From positions 558,001 through 622,000 of the forward strand of contig NZ_CP040018.1 in assembly GCF_005280255.1 (NCBI RefSeq): DNA of 64,000 bases, read 5' to 3'. Source of the stretch: Arthrobacter sp. 24S4-2. GTDB taxonomy: Bacteria; Actinomycetota; Actinomycetes; Actinomycetales; Micrococcaceae. Shown one piece after another: positions 16,522 to 25,688 of the stretch; positions within the stretch are counted from its first letter, which is position 1; each line of letters opens with the position of its first letter. The position numbers and the translations under genes are program-made. The notes under the pieces are model-generated. The model was given only the letters and a program-made list of their open reading frames with translations, was not told the DNA's origin and searched no databases.

Positions 16522-17576
16522 TCAGGGGGTGTGCAGCACCTTGATGGCGCGCCGTTCGTCCATGGCCTTGTAGGCTTCCGGTGCTTCCTCCAGGGGCATC
16601 ACGGAATCGAACACCCGGCCGGGATTGATGTTTCCGGCCAGCACATCCGCAGCAGTTCCGGGATGTAGGTCCGGGCGGGCGCCATCCCGCCTGCGATGGA
16701 AACGTTGGTGTCGAAGAGGTAGCGCAGCGGGGCTTCCGCGCCGCCGGTGGGGACGCCCACAAAACCCAGGGCGCCTCCCGGGCGGACGCAGTGCAGGGCC
16801 TGTTCCATGGACTCCTTGGTGCCCACGCATTCCAGCACGGAGTCGGCCAGCACGCCGCCGAGAAGCTCGCGGACCCTGGTTGCGCCGGCGTCGCCCCGTT
16901 CCTCCACGATGTCGGTGGCCCCGAATTCGCGGGCGATCGCCTGTCGGTCCGCGTGGCGGGACATCGCGATGATCCGCTCCGCCCCGAGCCGCTTGGCTGC
17001 CAGTACGCCGCACAGCCCGACGGCGCCGTCGCCCACCACTACAACGGTGCGGCCGGGTCCCACCTTCGCGGACAGCGCCGCGTGGTGGCCGGTGGCCATG
17101 ACATCGGACAGCGTCAGCAGGTTCGCCGTGAGAGCGGCGTCCGGGTCACTGACGCCCGGAACCTTGACCAGGGTGCTGTCCGCCCGCGGAACCCGGACGG
17201 CCTGGCCCTGGCCGCCGTCGATCTTGTGGCCGGTGTCATCCTTCCCGCCCCAACCGGCCAGATAGTCGCACGCGACGGTGACGCCATTGAGGCACTGCGG
17301 GCACTTGCCGCAGCTGACCACGAAGGGTGCGATCACGAAGTCGCCCTCCGCCAGCCCGGTCACGTCGTCGCCGACGCTTTCCACCACGCCGACGAATTCG
17401 TGGCCGATTGCGGACGGTTTGTGGGTTGGCTTGACGCCGCGGTACGGCCACAGGTCCGAGCCACAGACGCACGATGCGGTTACTTTCACCACAACATCGG
17501 TGGGTAGCTGGATGGTGGGGTAGTCACGGTCTTCGACCCTGATGTCTCCAGGGCCGTGGATGATGGTGGCGCGCAT
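16522..17576 (-). pseudogene. Zinc-dependent alcohol dehydrogenase, one-base frameshift near C-terminus
   Basis: Starts MRATIIHGPGDIRVEDRDYP at 17576, with AAGGAG upstream. Zinc-type medium-chain dehydrogenase: catalytic-zinc residues in SCVCGSDLWPYRG and GHEFVGVVESVG, structural-zinc cysteines in CGKCPQCLNGVTVAC, NAD(P)-binding VVVVGDGAVGLCGVLAAKRL. After YIPELL the frame is lost (about 16650). The expected end ADVLAGNINPGRVFDSVMPL to KVLHTP is in another frame, and one added G restores 351 codons. Only the last 45 residues are affected. A separate open frame merges this gene with the upstream region on paper, which is a shadow. It is the last gene on this strand after the aldarate operon, but the 61-bp gap to the 408-residue gene leaves co-transcription open. 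Confidence 0.8.
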
Positions 17577-17637
17577 GAGGGCTCCTTCGAACGAGTGCTG
17601 GGCCAGGACTGAGTCTAAACCCGGCTCAAGCGCCTGG

Positions 17638-18864
17638 TCATTCCTCCGGGCTGGTCCCCTCCCGGCCACGAAGCAGTTCCAAGGCACCTGCGGCTGCCTC
17701 CCTCCGACGGGTCGAGGCGAGCCCCAGGTGATAGAGGTGAAGCTCGGTGCAGCCTCCGTCCAGCAGCGCCTTCCATTCCTGCGAGAGGGCACGGCTATCT
17801 GCGGACTTCGGTGGCAGCGCGAGCACGTAGGCGCCGGTTGCGGCCGCTGGCGCGTCGCTCCGGAAGGACCTGAGCGCTGCGGTGCTGTCCGTCGTGGCGC
17901 CCCAGCACGGGAGCACCGCTGTCGCGCCCGGAAAGCTGTCCCACAGTTTGCTTCGCTCCAGCGCGCGCAGGGGCGCGAACGGCCCGGTGGCCCAAGGGTC
18001 CGGGGAGGCATGGATCGAAAGCCGGACGTCCGGCCGTGCTGCTGCCTCCGCCAGGACACTGTCCAGGAGCCTGGCAGTGGCATCCCACCGGCATTCCAGG
18101 AGCGGCACGAACCCGTCTGCCACACCGCCCGCTCCCAGTTCCAGACGGTGATCCTCACCGGACCCCGTGGAAACGGACAGCACCGCGGATCTGACTTTCG
18201 CTGCCATGTCGCCGGCATCCATGCCCCGGCGTCCGTACCCGCAGCGGCAGGCATCGCAGAAGCAAAGGGAGAGCAGGGCCTGGACCCAGGGCGAATAGTC
18301 CGCCCCCTCGGTCTTTTCATGCTGGTTCTGGTGGCTGAAGCCGAGTGGCCCGGCTGCCTCAAGCACCAGGCCGTCCGGATTTCCGTGCCGGAGCACCTGG
18401 CCCACGATCATGCGCGAGTAATTCCGGACGGCCTCGTTCGAGGGGCACAAGGCATGGAGGTAGTTTTCCCCAAAGGCGTTGCGGACGCACAACTGCGGAT
18501 GCCTTGCGCCCAGGGAGCTGGAGTGGGTCAGCACTGTCCAGGCATCCACCGGGACACCTGCGGCCCGCAGCTCCCGGGCAGCTTCGCCAAAGGCGTCACT
18601 TGTTCCCGTCCAGCCTGTGCCCTCGGCGGGAACCAGGCACTGGCCCTCCCAGGCGTCGGTCACCGGGACATACAGGGCCGCCGTGCGGGCGTCCACAACG
18701 CGGCGGCGGGGGTGGCGGGGTGTTGCTGCCCGCACCGAGTGATAGGAAGCAGCCAGGGCAACCCGGTCCACGCCCATTGCAGCGACGTCCCCTGCGGCGC
18801 CGGGATCATCCAACACGTCCCAGGGGTAGAGGTAGCCGGTGACGCTGACTCTCGGATTTTTCAC
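17638..18864 (-). CDS. Unknown protein of the aldarate operon, TIM-barrel-like
   Basis: 408 residues, start overlapping the glucarate dehydratase stop by four bases (ATGA), so it is firmly in that operon. It begins MKNPRVSVTGYLYPWDVLDD and has AAMGVDRVALAASYHSVRAA, NAFGENYLHALCPSNEAVRN, a cysteine-rich loop CFCDACRCGYGRRGMD near residue 210 and LAEAAARPDVRLSIHASPDP. The alternating strand/helix pattern and aromatic loops suggest a (beta/alpha)8 barrel like uncharacterised glycosidase-related proteins. No catalytic residue can be assigned. The context suggests a role in sugar-acid or oligo-uronide use. Not recognised by family name. Confidence 0.6.
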   Translation of the reverse strand: MKNPRVSVTGYLYPWDVLDDPGAAGDVAAMGVDRVALAASYHSVRAATPRHPRRRVVDARTAALYVPVTDAWEGQCLVPAEGTGWTGTSDAFGEAARELRAAGVPVDAWTVLTHSSSLGARHPQLCVRNAFGENYLHALCPSNEAVRNYSRMIVGQVLRHGNPDGLVLEAAGPLGFSHQNQHEKTEGADYSPWVQALLSLCFCDACRCGYGRRGMDAGDMAAKVRSAVLSVSTGSGEDHRLELGAGGVADGFVPLLECRWDATARLLDSVLAEAAARPDVRLSIHASPDPWATGPFAPLRALERSKLWDSFPGATAVLPCWGATTDSTAALRSFRSDAPAAATGAYVLALPPKSADSRALSQEWKALLDGGCTELHLYHLGLASTRRREAAAGALELLRGREGTSPEE

Positions 18865-20150
18865 CAGCGCGGAAGGTCCGCTGTGTAATCCGGGACGAAC
18901 TTCTGCATGTAGCCGGTGTCGTCCCTCGCCGTCATGCCGGCGTCAAGGTATTGCTGGTGGAGTTCTCCCAGCTTCTCCCGGTCCAGCTGGACGCCCAGTC
19001 CCGGACCGGACGGGACCTTGACGCTGCCGTCAACGAATCGCAGGGCGCCCGGTTTCACGACGTCGTTGTGGCCGTTCCACGGATAATGCGTATCGCAGGC
19101 GTAGGTAAGCGCGGGGGTCGAGGCGGCGACGTGCACCATGGCTGCCAGGCTGATTCCCAGGTGCGAGTTGGAGTGCATCGACAGGCCGATCCCGAACGTC
19201 TGGCAAATCGCTCCGAGTTCACGGGTATGCCGCAGGCCTCCCCAGTAATGGTGATCGCCGAGGATGACCTGCACCGCGCCGAGTTCAACGCTGCGCTTGA
19301 TGTGGTCAAAAGCCACCACGCACATGTTGGTGGCCAGCGGCATGCCGGCGGTCGCGGCCACCTCCGCCATGCCGTCAAGGCCTGGAGTGGGGTCCTCGAG
19401 GTATTCAAGTAGCCCCGACGTTTCCTGGGCTACCCAGCGCGAGGTTTCCACGGTCCAGGCCGTGTTGGGGTCGAGCCGCAGCGGCAGCCCGGGGAAGGCC
19501 TGGCGAAGCGCCTTGATTGCTTCGATTTCCTGGTCGGGCGGAAATACGCCGCCCTTGAGTTTGATCGATTTGAAGCCGTACTCGGAGATCATCTTGCGGG
19601 CCTGCAGGACGATGCCCTCCGGGTCCAGGGCTTCACCCCATTCGTCGGAAATGGCGGGCTTTCCGTCCAAGGCCGGATGTTCCGCCCACTTGTAAAAGAG
19701 GTAAGCGCTGAAGGGAACCTCGTCCCGGACCGTGCCGCCCAGTAGTTCGCTGACGCTCCTGCCCGTTGCATGGCCCTGGATATCCAGCGCCGCTACTTCG
19801 AAGGCGGAGAACACGGCGGCCCGCTCAAACACTGAGGGCTCAGCAGCGAGCGCTTCATTGATGAGCAGCTCCATAAGGGTGGTATCGAAGACGCTCGCGC
19901 CTGTGATGGCCCTTGCCCCGACTGCCAGGTTCACCAGCCGGCTCTGCCCGCCGGCGCACTCGCCCAGGCCGAGCAGGCCGTTTGCGGTGCGGATCTCGAT
20001 CACTACCCGGTGGACCAGCGGTTCATGGACGCCGACGGCGTTGAGCAGCGGTGGATCGGAGAAGGCGATGGGGGTGATGGTGATGTCAGTGATCTTGAGG
20101 TCCGCGGCTGTGGGAGTGCTGATGGCCTGGAAAGTGGTACTGGTGTTCAT
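18861..20150 (-). CDS. gudD: D-glucarate dehydratase-family enzyme (enolase superfamily)
   Basis: 429 residues. Active-site residues of the GlucD subgroup are visible: KLK (197-199), the metal ligands D227 in RLDPNTAW, E252 in EYLEDPTP and N275 in ATNM, D299 in GDHHYWGG and H326 in SMHSNSHLG. The spacing agrees with the E. coli enzyme from memory. The reaction is Mg-dependent dehydration of D-glucarate (or a related aldarate) to 5-keto-4-deoxyglucarate. The gene follows an ABC permease by 50 bp and overlaps the unknown 408-residue gene. With uronate dehydrogenase at 23487 it forms the oxidative uronate route. No 5-keto-4-deoxyglucarate dehydratase is seen in the window. Confidence 0.9.
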   Translation of the reverse strand: MNTSTTFQAISTPTAADLKITDITITPIAFSDPPLLNAVGVHEPLVHRVVIEIRTANGLLGLGECAGGQSRLVNLAVGARAITGASVFDTTLMELLINEALAAEPSVFERAAVFSAFEVAALDIQGHATGRSVSELLGGTVRDEVPFSAYLFYKWAEHPALDGKPAISDEWGEALDPEGIVLQARKMISEYGFKSIKLKGGVFPPDQEIEAIKALRQAFPGLPLRLDPNTAWTVETSRWVAQETSGLLEYLEDPTPGLDGMAEVAATAGMPLATNMCVVAFDHIKRSVELGAVQVILGDHHYWGGLRHTRELGAICQTFGIGLSMHSNSHLGISLAAMVHVAASTPALTYACDTHYPWNGHNDVVKPGALRFVDGSVKVPSGPGLGVQLDREKLGELHQQYLDAGMTARDDTGYMQKFVPDYTADLPRW

Positions 20151-20200
20151 TGAGCTTCTTTCGGGGAAGGTAGGGGACTAGGCTGCCGCGACGGCGGAGC

Positions 20201-21109
20201 CTATCCCTTGGTGGCGCCGGAGGTGATGCCGCGAATCATGGATCGTTGCAGGAGGAGGTACACCAGCAGGCTGGGGATCATGGCCATCACCGCGCCGGCA
20301 ACCAGGACTCCGGGACCAACTGTTGTGTCGTTGCGAAGCACGGAGAGTGCCACGGTGAGCGTGTAGTCACTGGGATCGTTGGCCGCGATCAGGGGGAGCA
20401 GGTACTGGTCCCACACCATCATGAAACCGAAGATTCCAATCACGCCCAGCGCGGGCTTGCAGAGCGGCAGGATGATGGTGAAAAGCATCCGGAATTCGCC
20501 CACGCCGTCCAGCCTGGCGGCCTCCTCGATTTCACCGGGGATCTCCTTCATGAACTCGCTCATGATGAAGATCGAAAACCCCCAGATGCCCACCGGCAGG
20601 ATGACGGCCAGGACGCTGCCCTTCAGGCTGATGCCAAGCAACGGCAGGTCGCCAAGGACCAGGGATAGCGGGATACCGATGACTTCTTCCGGCAGCATCA
20701 TGGTCATGAGGACCAGCAGCAGCACCAGGGCCTGGCCGCGGAATTTCTTCCGGCTCAGGCTGTACGCCGCGAACACCGAGACCGTCATCTGAAGCAGCAG
20801 TCCGCCGCCCGCGATGACCAGCGAGTTCAGCAGGTAGCCCCAGAGGCCCTGTTGCTGCGCCACCTCGAAGTTCTGCAGGGTGAAGGTCTTCGGCAGCAGC
20901 GAAATTTCCGTGGGGCTGGAGTTCCGGTCGAAAGCCGCCGAGATGATAGCCACGAACGGCAGGGCGAAGATGCAGAACACCAGGATGCAGAGGGCGATTC
21001 GCAGGGCCATGTTGGCGCCGAACTGCGGCGACCAGCCAATCGCTGTATCAAACCGGGCTGACGGGGACGGCCGGCGCCCGGGAGCAGCCGTTGTGCGGGT
21101 CAGGGTCAT
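20201..21109 (-). CDS. Carbohydrate ABC transporter permease (MalG-like)
   Basis: 302 residues with about six membrane segments, and the EAA loop EEAARLDGVGEFRMLFTIIL near residue 200 that contacts the ATPase. It ends in an extra hydrophobic helix plus RSMIRGITSGATKG, typical of CUT1-family MalG/UgpE permeases. Its start overlaps the upstream permease stop (ATGA). It is part of the importer serving the aldarate operon. No ATP-binding subunit is in the operon, so a shared MsiK-type ATPase encoded elsewhere probably energises it, as is common in actinobacteria. Confidence 0.92.
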   Translation of the reverse strand: MTLTRTTAAPGRRPSPSARFDTAIGWSPQFGANMALRIALCILVFCIFALPFVAIISAAFDRNSSPTEISLLPKTFTLQNFEVAQQQGLWGYLLNSLVIAGGGLLLQMTVSVFAAYSLSRKKFRGQALVLLLVLMTMMLPEEVIGIPLSLVLGDLPLLGISLKGSVLAVILPVGIWGFSIFIMSEFMKEIPGEIEEAARLDGVGEFRMLFTIILPLCKPALGVIGIFGFMMVWDQYLLPLIAANDPSDYTLTVALSVLRNDTTVGPGVLVAGAVMAMIPSLLVYLLLQRSMIRGITSGATKG

Positions 21110-22056
21110 CGATCGGCCTTCCGTTTGGCAAGGTACTGGGTTCCGACTGTCAGCAGCAGCGTGACAACCAGCAGAAGCACGGCGGCAGCTGACGCGACGC
21201 CGATGTCGTTGCGCTGGAACCCGAGCGAGTACATCCGGGTCATCCAGACTTCGGTGGATCCTGCAGGGCCGCCGCCGGTGAGCACGTACACTTCCGTGAA
21301 GCTGCGCAGGCTCCGGATCGCGGCGAGGGTAAGGACGATGACCAGCGAGGGGCGCAGCGCAGGCAGGGTGATGTAGCGCAGCCTCTGCCAGACAGTGGCT
21401 CCGTCAACGCCCGCTGATTCGTAGAGGGAGCGGTCCACCCCGGTCAGCCCTGCCAGGATGATCACCATGTTGTACGGGGCGCCGCTCCAGATTCCCACCA
21501 CCGCGATGGACCACAGCGCAGTGTCGGTGCCGTTGAGGAACTGCAGCGGACCCAGACCCAGCCAGCCGAGGATGGAGTTCAGCGGCCCGTCGGCAGTGGG
21601 AAAATACAGGATCCGCCAGATTTCGCCCACCACGGCCAGGGCGGTGACGACGGGAAGGAAGATGGCCGTCCGAAGGAACCAGAGTGAACGCGCCTGGCCC
21701 TCCAGAAGCAGTGCCAGCACGAACCCCACCAGTAATGCGCCCAAGGTCTGGGTGACACCGAGGAATATGGTGTGGCCCAGGGCCTCCATGAAGCGCTGGT
21801 CACCGAGGACCTTGGCATAGTTCTCGAAGCCCACGAAAACGTCCCCAAGGAACGGCTGGACCTTGAAGAGGCTCAGTCGGACGCCCTCGAACATCGGGAT
21901 GAACTTGAAATACAGGCCAAGCGCTGCAGCCGGCACCAGGAACAGCCAGACGGCGAGCGCCTGTTTGCTGCCCCTGCGCTTCCGGGAGCTTCCTGCCGCC
22001 TTGGGGGCGGGAGGCGCCGGCCGGGAAACCGGGGTTTTCGTCGGAGTTGCTGTCAT
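21106..22056 (-). CDS. Carbohydrate ABC transporter permease (MalF-like)
   Basis: 316 residues. A basic N-terminus (KAAGSSRKRRGSKQ) precedes six membrane segments. The EAA loop YESAGVDGATVWQRLRYITL lies near residue 215. It forms the transmembrane pair with the MalG-like protein encoded next and overlaps its neighbours by four bases on both sides. CUT1 family, importing a sugar acid or oligosaccharide handed over by the binding lipoprotein upstream. Confidence 0.92.
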   Translation of the reverse strand: MTATPTKTPVSRPAPPAPKAAGSSRKRRGSKQALAVWLFLVPAAALGLYFKFIPMFEGVRLSLFKVQPFLGDVFVGFENYAKVLGDQRFMEALGHTIFLGVTQTLGALLVGFVLALLLEGQARSLWFLRTAIFLPVVTALAVVGEIWRILYFPTADGPLNSILGWLGLGPLQFLNGTDTALWSIAVVGIWSGAPYNMVIILAGLTGVDRSLYESAGVDGATVWQRLRYITLPALRPSLVIVLTLAAIRSLRSFTEVYVLTGGGPAGSTEVWMTRMYSLGFQRNDIGVASAAAVLLLVVTLLLTVGTQYLAKRKADR

Positions 22057-23384
22057 GACTTGGCGTTCTGGCTGTTCAGTTCGTCATTGATGGCCGTGTC
22101 CAGTGCCTGCAGGCCGGAGGTAACGTTGTCCGCAGGGCAGTCGGCCACGATTTTGTTCAGCGCCTCAGCCGCGGCCTGCCGGAACGGGACGAAGTTGATG
22201 GCCGACGGGAAGGCCTTGGACGACGATTTCAGCGCCTCCTGCACCACTGACCAGCGCGGATCCTTGTAGACGGCGGCAGCATCGACGTCGGAATTCACCG
22301 GCACGCGGACGATCGGCTGCTTGCCGGCTGTCATGCCGGCCTTCTGGCCGTCCTCGGAAACCAGGTAGTCGATGACCTGCTTGGTCTGGTCCTTCTTGCC
22401 GTTGCTGGCCGTGACGTAGATGTTCTCGCCCTCGGCCAGCACAGTGTTGTCCTTTGAGCCCTTGGGGGCTTCGACGACCTCGTAGGCGTCCTTGCCGGGA
22501 GTCTTGTCGAACGACGAGAAGTTGTAGGGACCGGTGAGGATGATGCCGGCCTTGCCGGTCTGGAAGAACGGGGAGGCGACGCTGGTTGCTGCGGTCAGAG
22601 CGCCTGGCTGCGTGTTTCCGGGAGTGCAGAACTGCTGCTTGATCCAGCTGACGCCAGCACGGGTTTCCGGGGAGGAAGCGCTGGACGAATACTTTCCGTT
22701 GCCCTCGTCCTTCAGGTAGCTGCCGCCGTCCTGCCAGATGTACGAGGAAGCCCACCAGCCCAGGTATCCGCGTTCGGTGGAGCCGGGAACGGCCATGCCG
22801 TAGGTGTCCGCCTGGCCGTTGCCGTCCGGGTCCTGGGTGGCGAAGGCCGTGGCGAGCTTCGCCAGGTCCTCCAGCGTCTTGGGGACGGGAAGCCCCAGCT
22901 TTTCGCGCCAGTCCTTGCGGATCATGGTGACCATGGTCTGGCGGGAGAACGGAACTCCGTAGCTCGCTCCGTCCAGGCCTTCGGTCTCCTTCCACAGGGA
23001 ATCGGCAATGCGGTCATTGCCGGTCACCGAGGACTTGTCGATCTTCTGGAGGTAGCCCTGCGCTGTGTAGTTCCCCAGTGCAGCGGAGTCGTTGATGACG
23101 ATGTCCGGCAGCTTCTTGGAGGCCGCGCGGGTCTGCAGTTGCTGGTCCAGGTCCGGAACCCCCTGGAAATTAACCTGAACGCCGGTCTTCGCCGTGAATT
23201 CCTTAAACATGGCGGAGTAGGTGGTGGTGGCGTCGGTGCCGGCGCGCGCCCACACCTCGATGGGCTGGCCGTCGTCAGTGGCGGCCGGGGCTGATGACCC
23301 GCCTGCGCAGCCGGTCAGTGCAGCCGCTGAGGCAATGGACAGGGCCACGGCAACCCGTGCTCGAAACCTGATCTTGGAATCCAC
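22053..23384 (-). CDS. ABC transporter substrate-binding lipoprotein
   Basis: 443 residues from a GTG at 23384 (GGGAGAATC upstream). The signal peptide runs RARVAVALSIASAAALTGC, giving lipobox ALTGC with Cys 26. The body is a type-1 extracellular solute-binding fold (YSAMFKEFTAKTGVQVNFQG, DIVINDSAALGNYTAQGYLQ, AGIILTGPYNFSSF). Sugar acids are the expected ligand from the operon (glucarate dehydratase downstream, uronate dehydrogenase divergent). It is the first gene of the unit 23384 to 17638. The promoter region carries a perfect 14-bp palindrome just 14 bp before the start. Confidence 0.92.
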   Translation of the reverse strand: MDSKIRFRARVAVALSIASAAALTGCAGGSSAPAATDDGQPIEVWARAGTDATTTYSAMFKEFTAKTGVQVNFQGVPDLDQQLQTRAASKKLPDIVINDSAALGNYTAQGYLQKIDKSSVTGNDRIADSLWKETEGLDGASYGVPFSRQTMVTMIRKDWREKLGLPVPKTLEDLAKLATAFATQDPDGNGQADTYGMAVPGSTERGYLGWWASSYIWQDGGSYLKDEGNGKYSSSASSPETRAGVSWIKQQFCTPGNTQPGALTAATSVASPFFQTGKAGIILTGPYNFSSFDKTPGKDAYEVVEAPKGSKDNTVLAEGENIYVTASNGKKDQTKQVIDYLVSEDGQKAGMTAGKQPIVRVPVNSDVDAAAVYKDPRWSVVQEALKSSSKAFPSAINFVPFRQAAAEALNKIVADCPADNVTSGLQALDTAINDELNSQNAKS

Positions 23385-23398
23385 TTTGATTCTCCCTT

Positions 23399-23412
23399 TT
23401 TACATATGTAAA
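23399..23412. promoter_or_regulatory. Palindromic operator candidate for the aldarate/uronate locus
   Basis: TTTACATATGTAAA is a perfect 14-bp palindrome between the divergent transporter operon and the uronate dehydrogenase gene. Two weaker elements follow: GTTAC-TATGT-GAAAC at 23418-23432 (partial symmetry) and CATACT...AGTATG at 23432-23450. The IclR gene beside uronate dehydrogenase is the obvious candidate binder. IclR operators are often short AT-rich palindromes. Confidence 0.55.
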
Positions 23413-23486
23413 TGAGTGTTACTATGTGAAACATACTTCATGAGAGTATGATCGGGATCACAGGCTGTCAATATCGGGAGGAAGAA

Positions 23487-24323
23487 ATGTCAGCAGAGTC
23501 GAAGCCGACCACCATTGCTGTGACGGGTGGCGCCGGAATGATGGCTACCCTGCTGCGTCCGTACCTGAGGAACGCCGGTTACGCGGTGCGGCTGATCGAC
23601 ATTGCAGAGCCCGCCAGCCTGGCCCCTAACGAATGCGCGCTGATCGGATCAGTGGATGACAGTGCATTCATGACAGCGGCCCTGGCGGACGTGGACGGCG
23701 TGGTCCATCTCGGCGGTATCCACCGGGAAAAGCCTTGGGGCGATATCGTCCGGACCAACATCACCGGGACCCAGGTGACACTGGAAGCGGCGCGGAGCAA
23801 CGGCGTCGGCAGGGTCCTGCTCGCAAGTTCGACCCACGCCGTCGGGTTCACTTCCACGGCGGAGGCCGCAGGGGACCGTGCGCTGCCGCCGCGGCCGGAC
23901 ACGTTCTACGGCGTGAGCAAGGCGGCCATGGAAGCATTGGGAGGCCTCTATGCGGATAAGTTCGGCATGAAGGTGGTCAGCGCACGGATCGGGACCGGAG
24001 GCGAACGGCCGGGCAACACCAGGGGCCTGTCCTCGTGGCTTTCGCCCGGGGACTCGTTTCGCCTCGTGGAGGCCACCCTCAGCGAAAAAGGGGCGCCGGG
24101 GCACCATGTTGTCTGGGCGGTTTCAAACAACACGAGGGGCTGGGCGGACCTGTCGGCGGGAAAGCGCATAGGCTTCGAGCCTCTGGACGATGCGGAAGAC
24201 TACGCTGACCAAATCCCCGCGGCTTCAGTTCCAGCAGACTGGGACGGCCTGCTGGGCGGCTTCTGGGCCAGTTCAAGCCACCGTCTCGGTGTGGACAATT
24301 ATCCTGAGCTTGAGCCGAAGTGA
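23487..24323 (+). CDS. udh: Uronate dehydrogenase (NAD-dependent)
   Basis: 278 residues from the ATG at 23487, preceded by GGGAGGAAGAA. It is an extended SDR with the Rossmann motif VTGGAGMMA (12-20), active-site S115 in LLASSTHAVG and Y141/K145 in YGVSKAAME, positions that agree with known bacterial uronate dehydrogenases. It oxidises D-glucuronate or D-galacturonate to the aldarolactone, feeding glucarate/galactarate to the dehydratase at 18861. Divergent from the aldarate transporter operon. A longer frame to 23448 is rejected because it would start inside the operator zone. Other epimerase roles are possible, but the context makes uronate dehydrogenase the best reading. Confidence 0.85.
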   Translation: MSAESKPTTIAVTGGAGMMATLLRPYLRNAGYAVRLIDIAEPASLAPNECALIGSVDDSAFMTAALADVDGVVHLGGIHREKPWGDIVRTNITGTQVTLEAARSNGVGRVLLASSTHAVGFTSTAEAAGDRALPPRPDTFYGVSKAAMEALGGLYADKFGMKVVSARIGTGGERPGNTRGLSSWLSPGDSFRLVEATLSEKGAPGHHVVWAVSNNTRGWADLSAGKRIGFEPLDDAEDYADQIPAASVPADWDGLLGGFWASSSHRLGVDNYPELEPK

Positions 24324-24341
24324 ACGGACCAGGTTAGCGGA

Positions 24342-25172
24342 GTGGGGGAGATGAACGCAGTGATGAAGCCGGCAAATGCCGCGCCAGCCATGCCGGCCGG
24401 GGCAGCAGGAGACGTGAAGCTGGTCAAATCGGCCGAAAGAACAATCGCCATTTTGGAGATGCTTGCGTCGGCACCGAAACCGCTGACTACAGCCGAGATC
24501 TACAAGCAGACCGGCTACCCGCGTTCGAGCCTGCACTGGCTGCTGCTGACCTTGCTTGAACTGAACTGGATCGAGCAGAGCCCCGAAGGCGGATACCGGA
24601 TCGGCACGCACGCCTTGCTGTGCGGAACGGCGTACCTGGACAGGGACCCGGTCATGGAACACGTCTCCGGCGTACTCGAAAAAGTTCGGAACGCCACCAC
24701 GTTCACAACGCACTATGCGCGGCTGGACCGTTCGGACGTCATCTACCTGGCCACACGGCAGGCCGTGGATCGCCGGCGCCTTTCGTCCCGGGTGGGGCGC
24801 AAGCTTCCTGCGCAGGTGACGGCCCTGGGCAAGGCTATCCTGGCCGAACTGACTGACGCTGAAGTGAGGGACAGGCTTGGTGAGGGACCCTACCCTCTGC
24901 TCACCCCGAACTCGGTGCCGGATCTCGCGGCGCTCCAAACCGAGCTCGCAGATTTCCGCAAGACGGGCTATTCACTCGAACGCGAGCAAAACACGGTGGG
25001 ACTCTGCTGCGTTGGAATCGTGGTTCCGTATCGGATCCCCGGCACGGATGCGATTAGCTGCTCGATTCCCACGGAGCTGGCAACCGAGCAGCTGCTCAGC
25101 GACGTCGTCGACACCCTGAAGGATGCCGCGGCCGAGCTGGCGGCGACGCTTCGGGGGGCCGGAATCCGCTAG
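24342..25172 (+). CDS. IclR-family regulator of the uronate/aldarate locus
   Basis: About 276 residues. The N-terminal winged helix reads SAERTIAILEMLASAPKPLT, then AEIYKQTGYPRSSLHWLLLT. The effector domain includes RLSSRVGRKLPAQVTALGKA and GLCCVGIVVPYRIPG. The start is uncertain: GTG at 24342, ATG at 24351 (a GGGGGAG abuts it with no gap) or ATG at 24363; only the first has a reasonable spacer to an AGG. It follows uronate dehydrogenase by 18 bp, so they are co-transcribed. IclR proteins sense small carboxylates, in keeping with an aldarate ligand. Its stop codon overlaps the stop of a convergent LuxR remnant. Confidence 0.88.
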   Translation: MGEMNAVMKPANAAPAMPAGAAGDVKLVKSAERTIAILEMLASAPKPLTTAEIYKQTGYPRSSLHWLLLTLLELNWIEQSPEGGYRIGTHALLCGTAYLDRDPVMEHVSGVLEKVRNATTFTTHYARLDRSDVIYLATRQAVDRRRLSSRVGRKLPAQVTALGKAILAELTDAEVRDRLGEGPYPLLTPNSVPDLAALQTELADFRKTGYSLEREQNTVGLCCVGIVVPYRIPGTDAISCSIPTELATEQLLSDVVDTLKDAAAELAATLRGAGIR

Positions 25173-25378
25173 CGCATCCCCTCGCGGCGTATCGCGGTGG
25201 CGGTCGCGGCGGCCCGGGTCTCCACCCCGAGCTAGGCGTAGATGTGGGCCGGGTGCGTCTTCACCGTGGCCTCGGAGATGAACAGGCGCTGGCCGAGTTC
25301 ACGGTTGCTGAGGCCCTCGATCAGGAGGCTCAGCAGCTCCGCCTGGCGCGGCGTGAGGATCTCATCCGGGTTCCTTAG
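25169..25378 (-). pseudogene. Remnant of a LuxR/NarL-type HTH domain with internal stop
   Basis: The minus frame encodes RNPDEILTPRQAELLSLLIE, then GLSNRELGQRLFISEATVKT, then HPAHIYA, a TAG at 25234-25232, then LGVETRAAATATAIRREGMR and a final stop. This is a clear GerE/LuxR DNA-binding domain. The normal residue at the stop is lysine (AAG to TAG, one base). Upstream the frame hits a stop at 25381, so the receiver or sensor part is missing. Two independent lesions show real decay, unlike the one-base frameshifts elsewhere. Its final stop overlaps the IclR stop on the other strand. Confidence 0.75.
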
Positions 25379-25677
25379 CTATGGAAGAGCCGCGAAGCCA
25401 CCGGGGCGCTCATCACGCTCCTGCCCTGGACGGCGCCGCGGATGGCAGAGAATAGCCGGCGCTGTTCGGTGGCGTCCTGGTCGATGCGGTCGTATATCAG
25501 CGTCAGCATGACGCCCACGGCCAGCCGTCCCAGGAGCGTGGCAATGTCGCTGCCGCCGAAGAACAGCCGCCATCGCTGCCGGGACCGGGAAGCAGGTCCT
25601 GAACCACCACTCCACCACCCACCCGGGTGGCCGTCCAGGCCCCGAATAGTCCACCCGGTCAGGTGGTTGCGGGCCAC
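25375..25677 (-). pseudogene. Open frame in the decayed stretch, possible regulator C-terminus
   Basis: A 100-codon frame whose last 60 residues (GGSDIATLLGRLAVGVMLTL, then IYDRIDQDATEQRRLFSAIR) look like the final helices of a TetR-type or similar regulator. The first 40 residues are low-complexity Trp/Gly/Ser/Arg-rich. No good ribosome-binding site precedes it. Most probably the frameshifted end of a lost regulator gene. The whole stretch 25173-25788 has no intact gene. Confidence 0.35.
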
Positions 25678-25688
25678 TCCGGCTGCTG

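Noticed and set aside
16599..18362. 587-codon merged frame of alcohol dehydrogenase with the region upstream
   Set aside because: The upstream half is the shadow of the 408-residue gene; a good ribosome-binding site sits at 17576.
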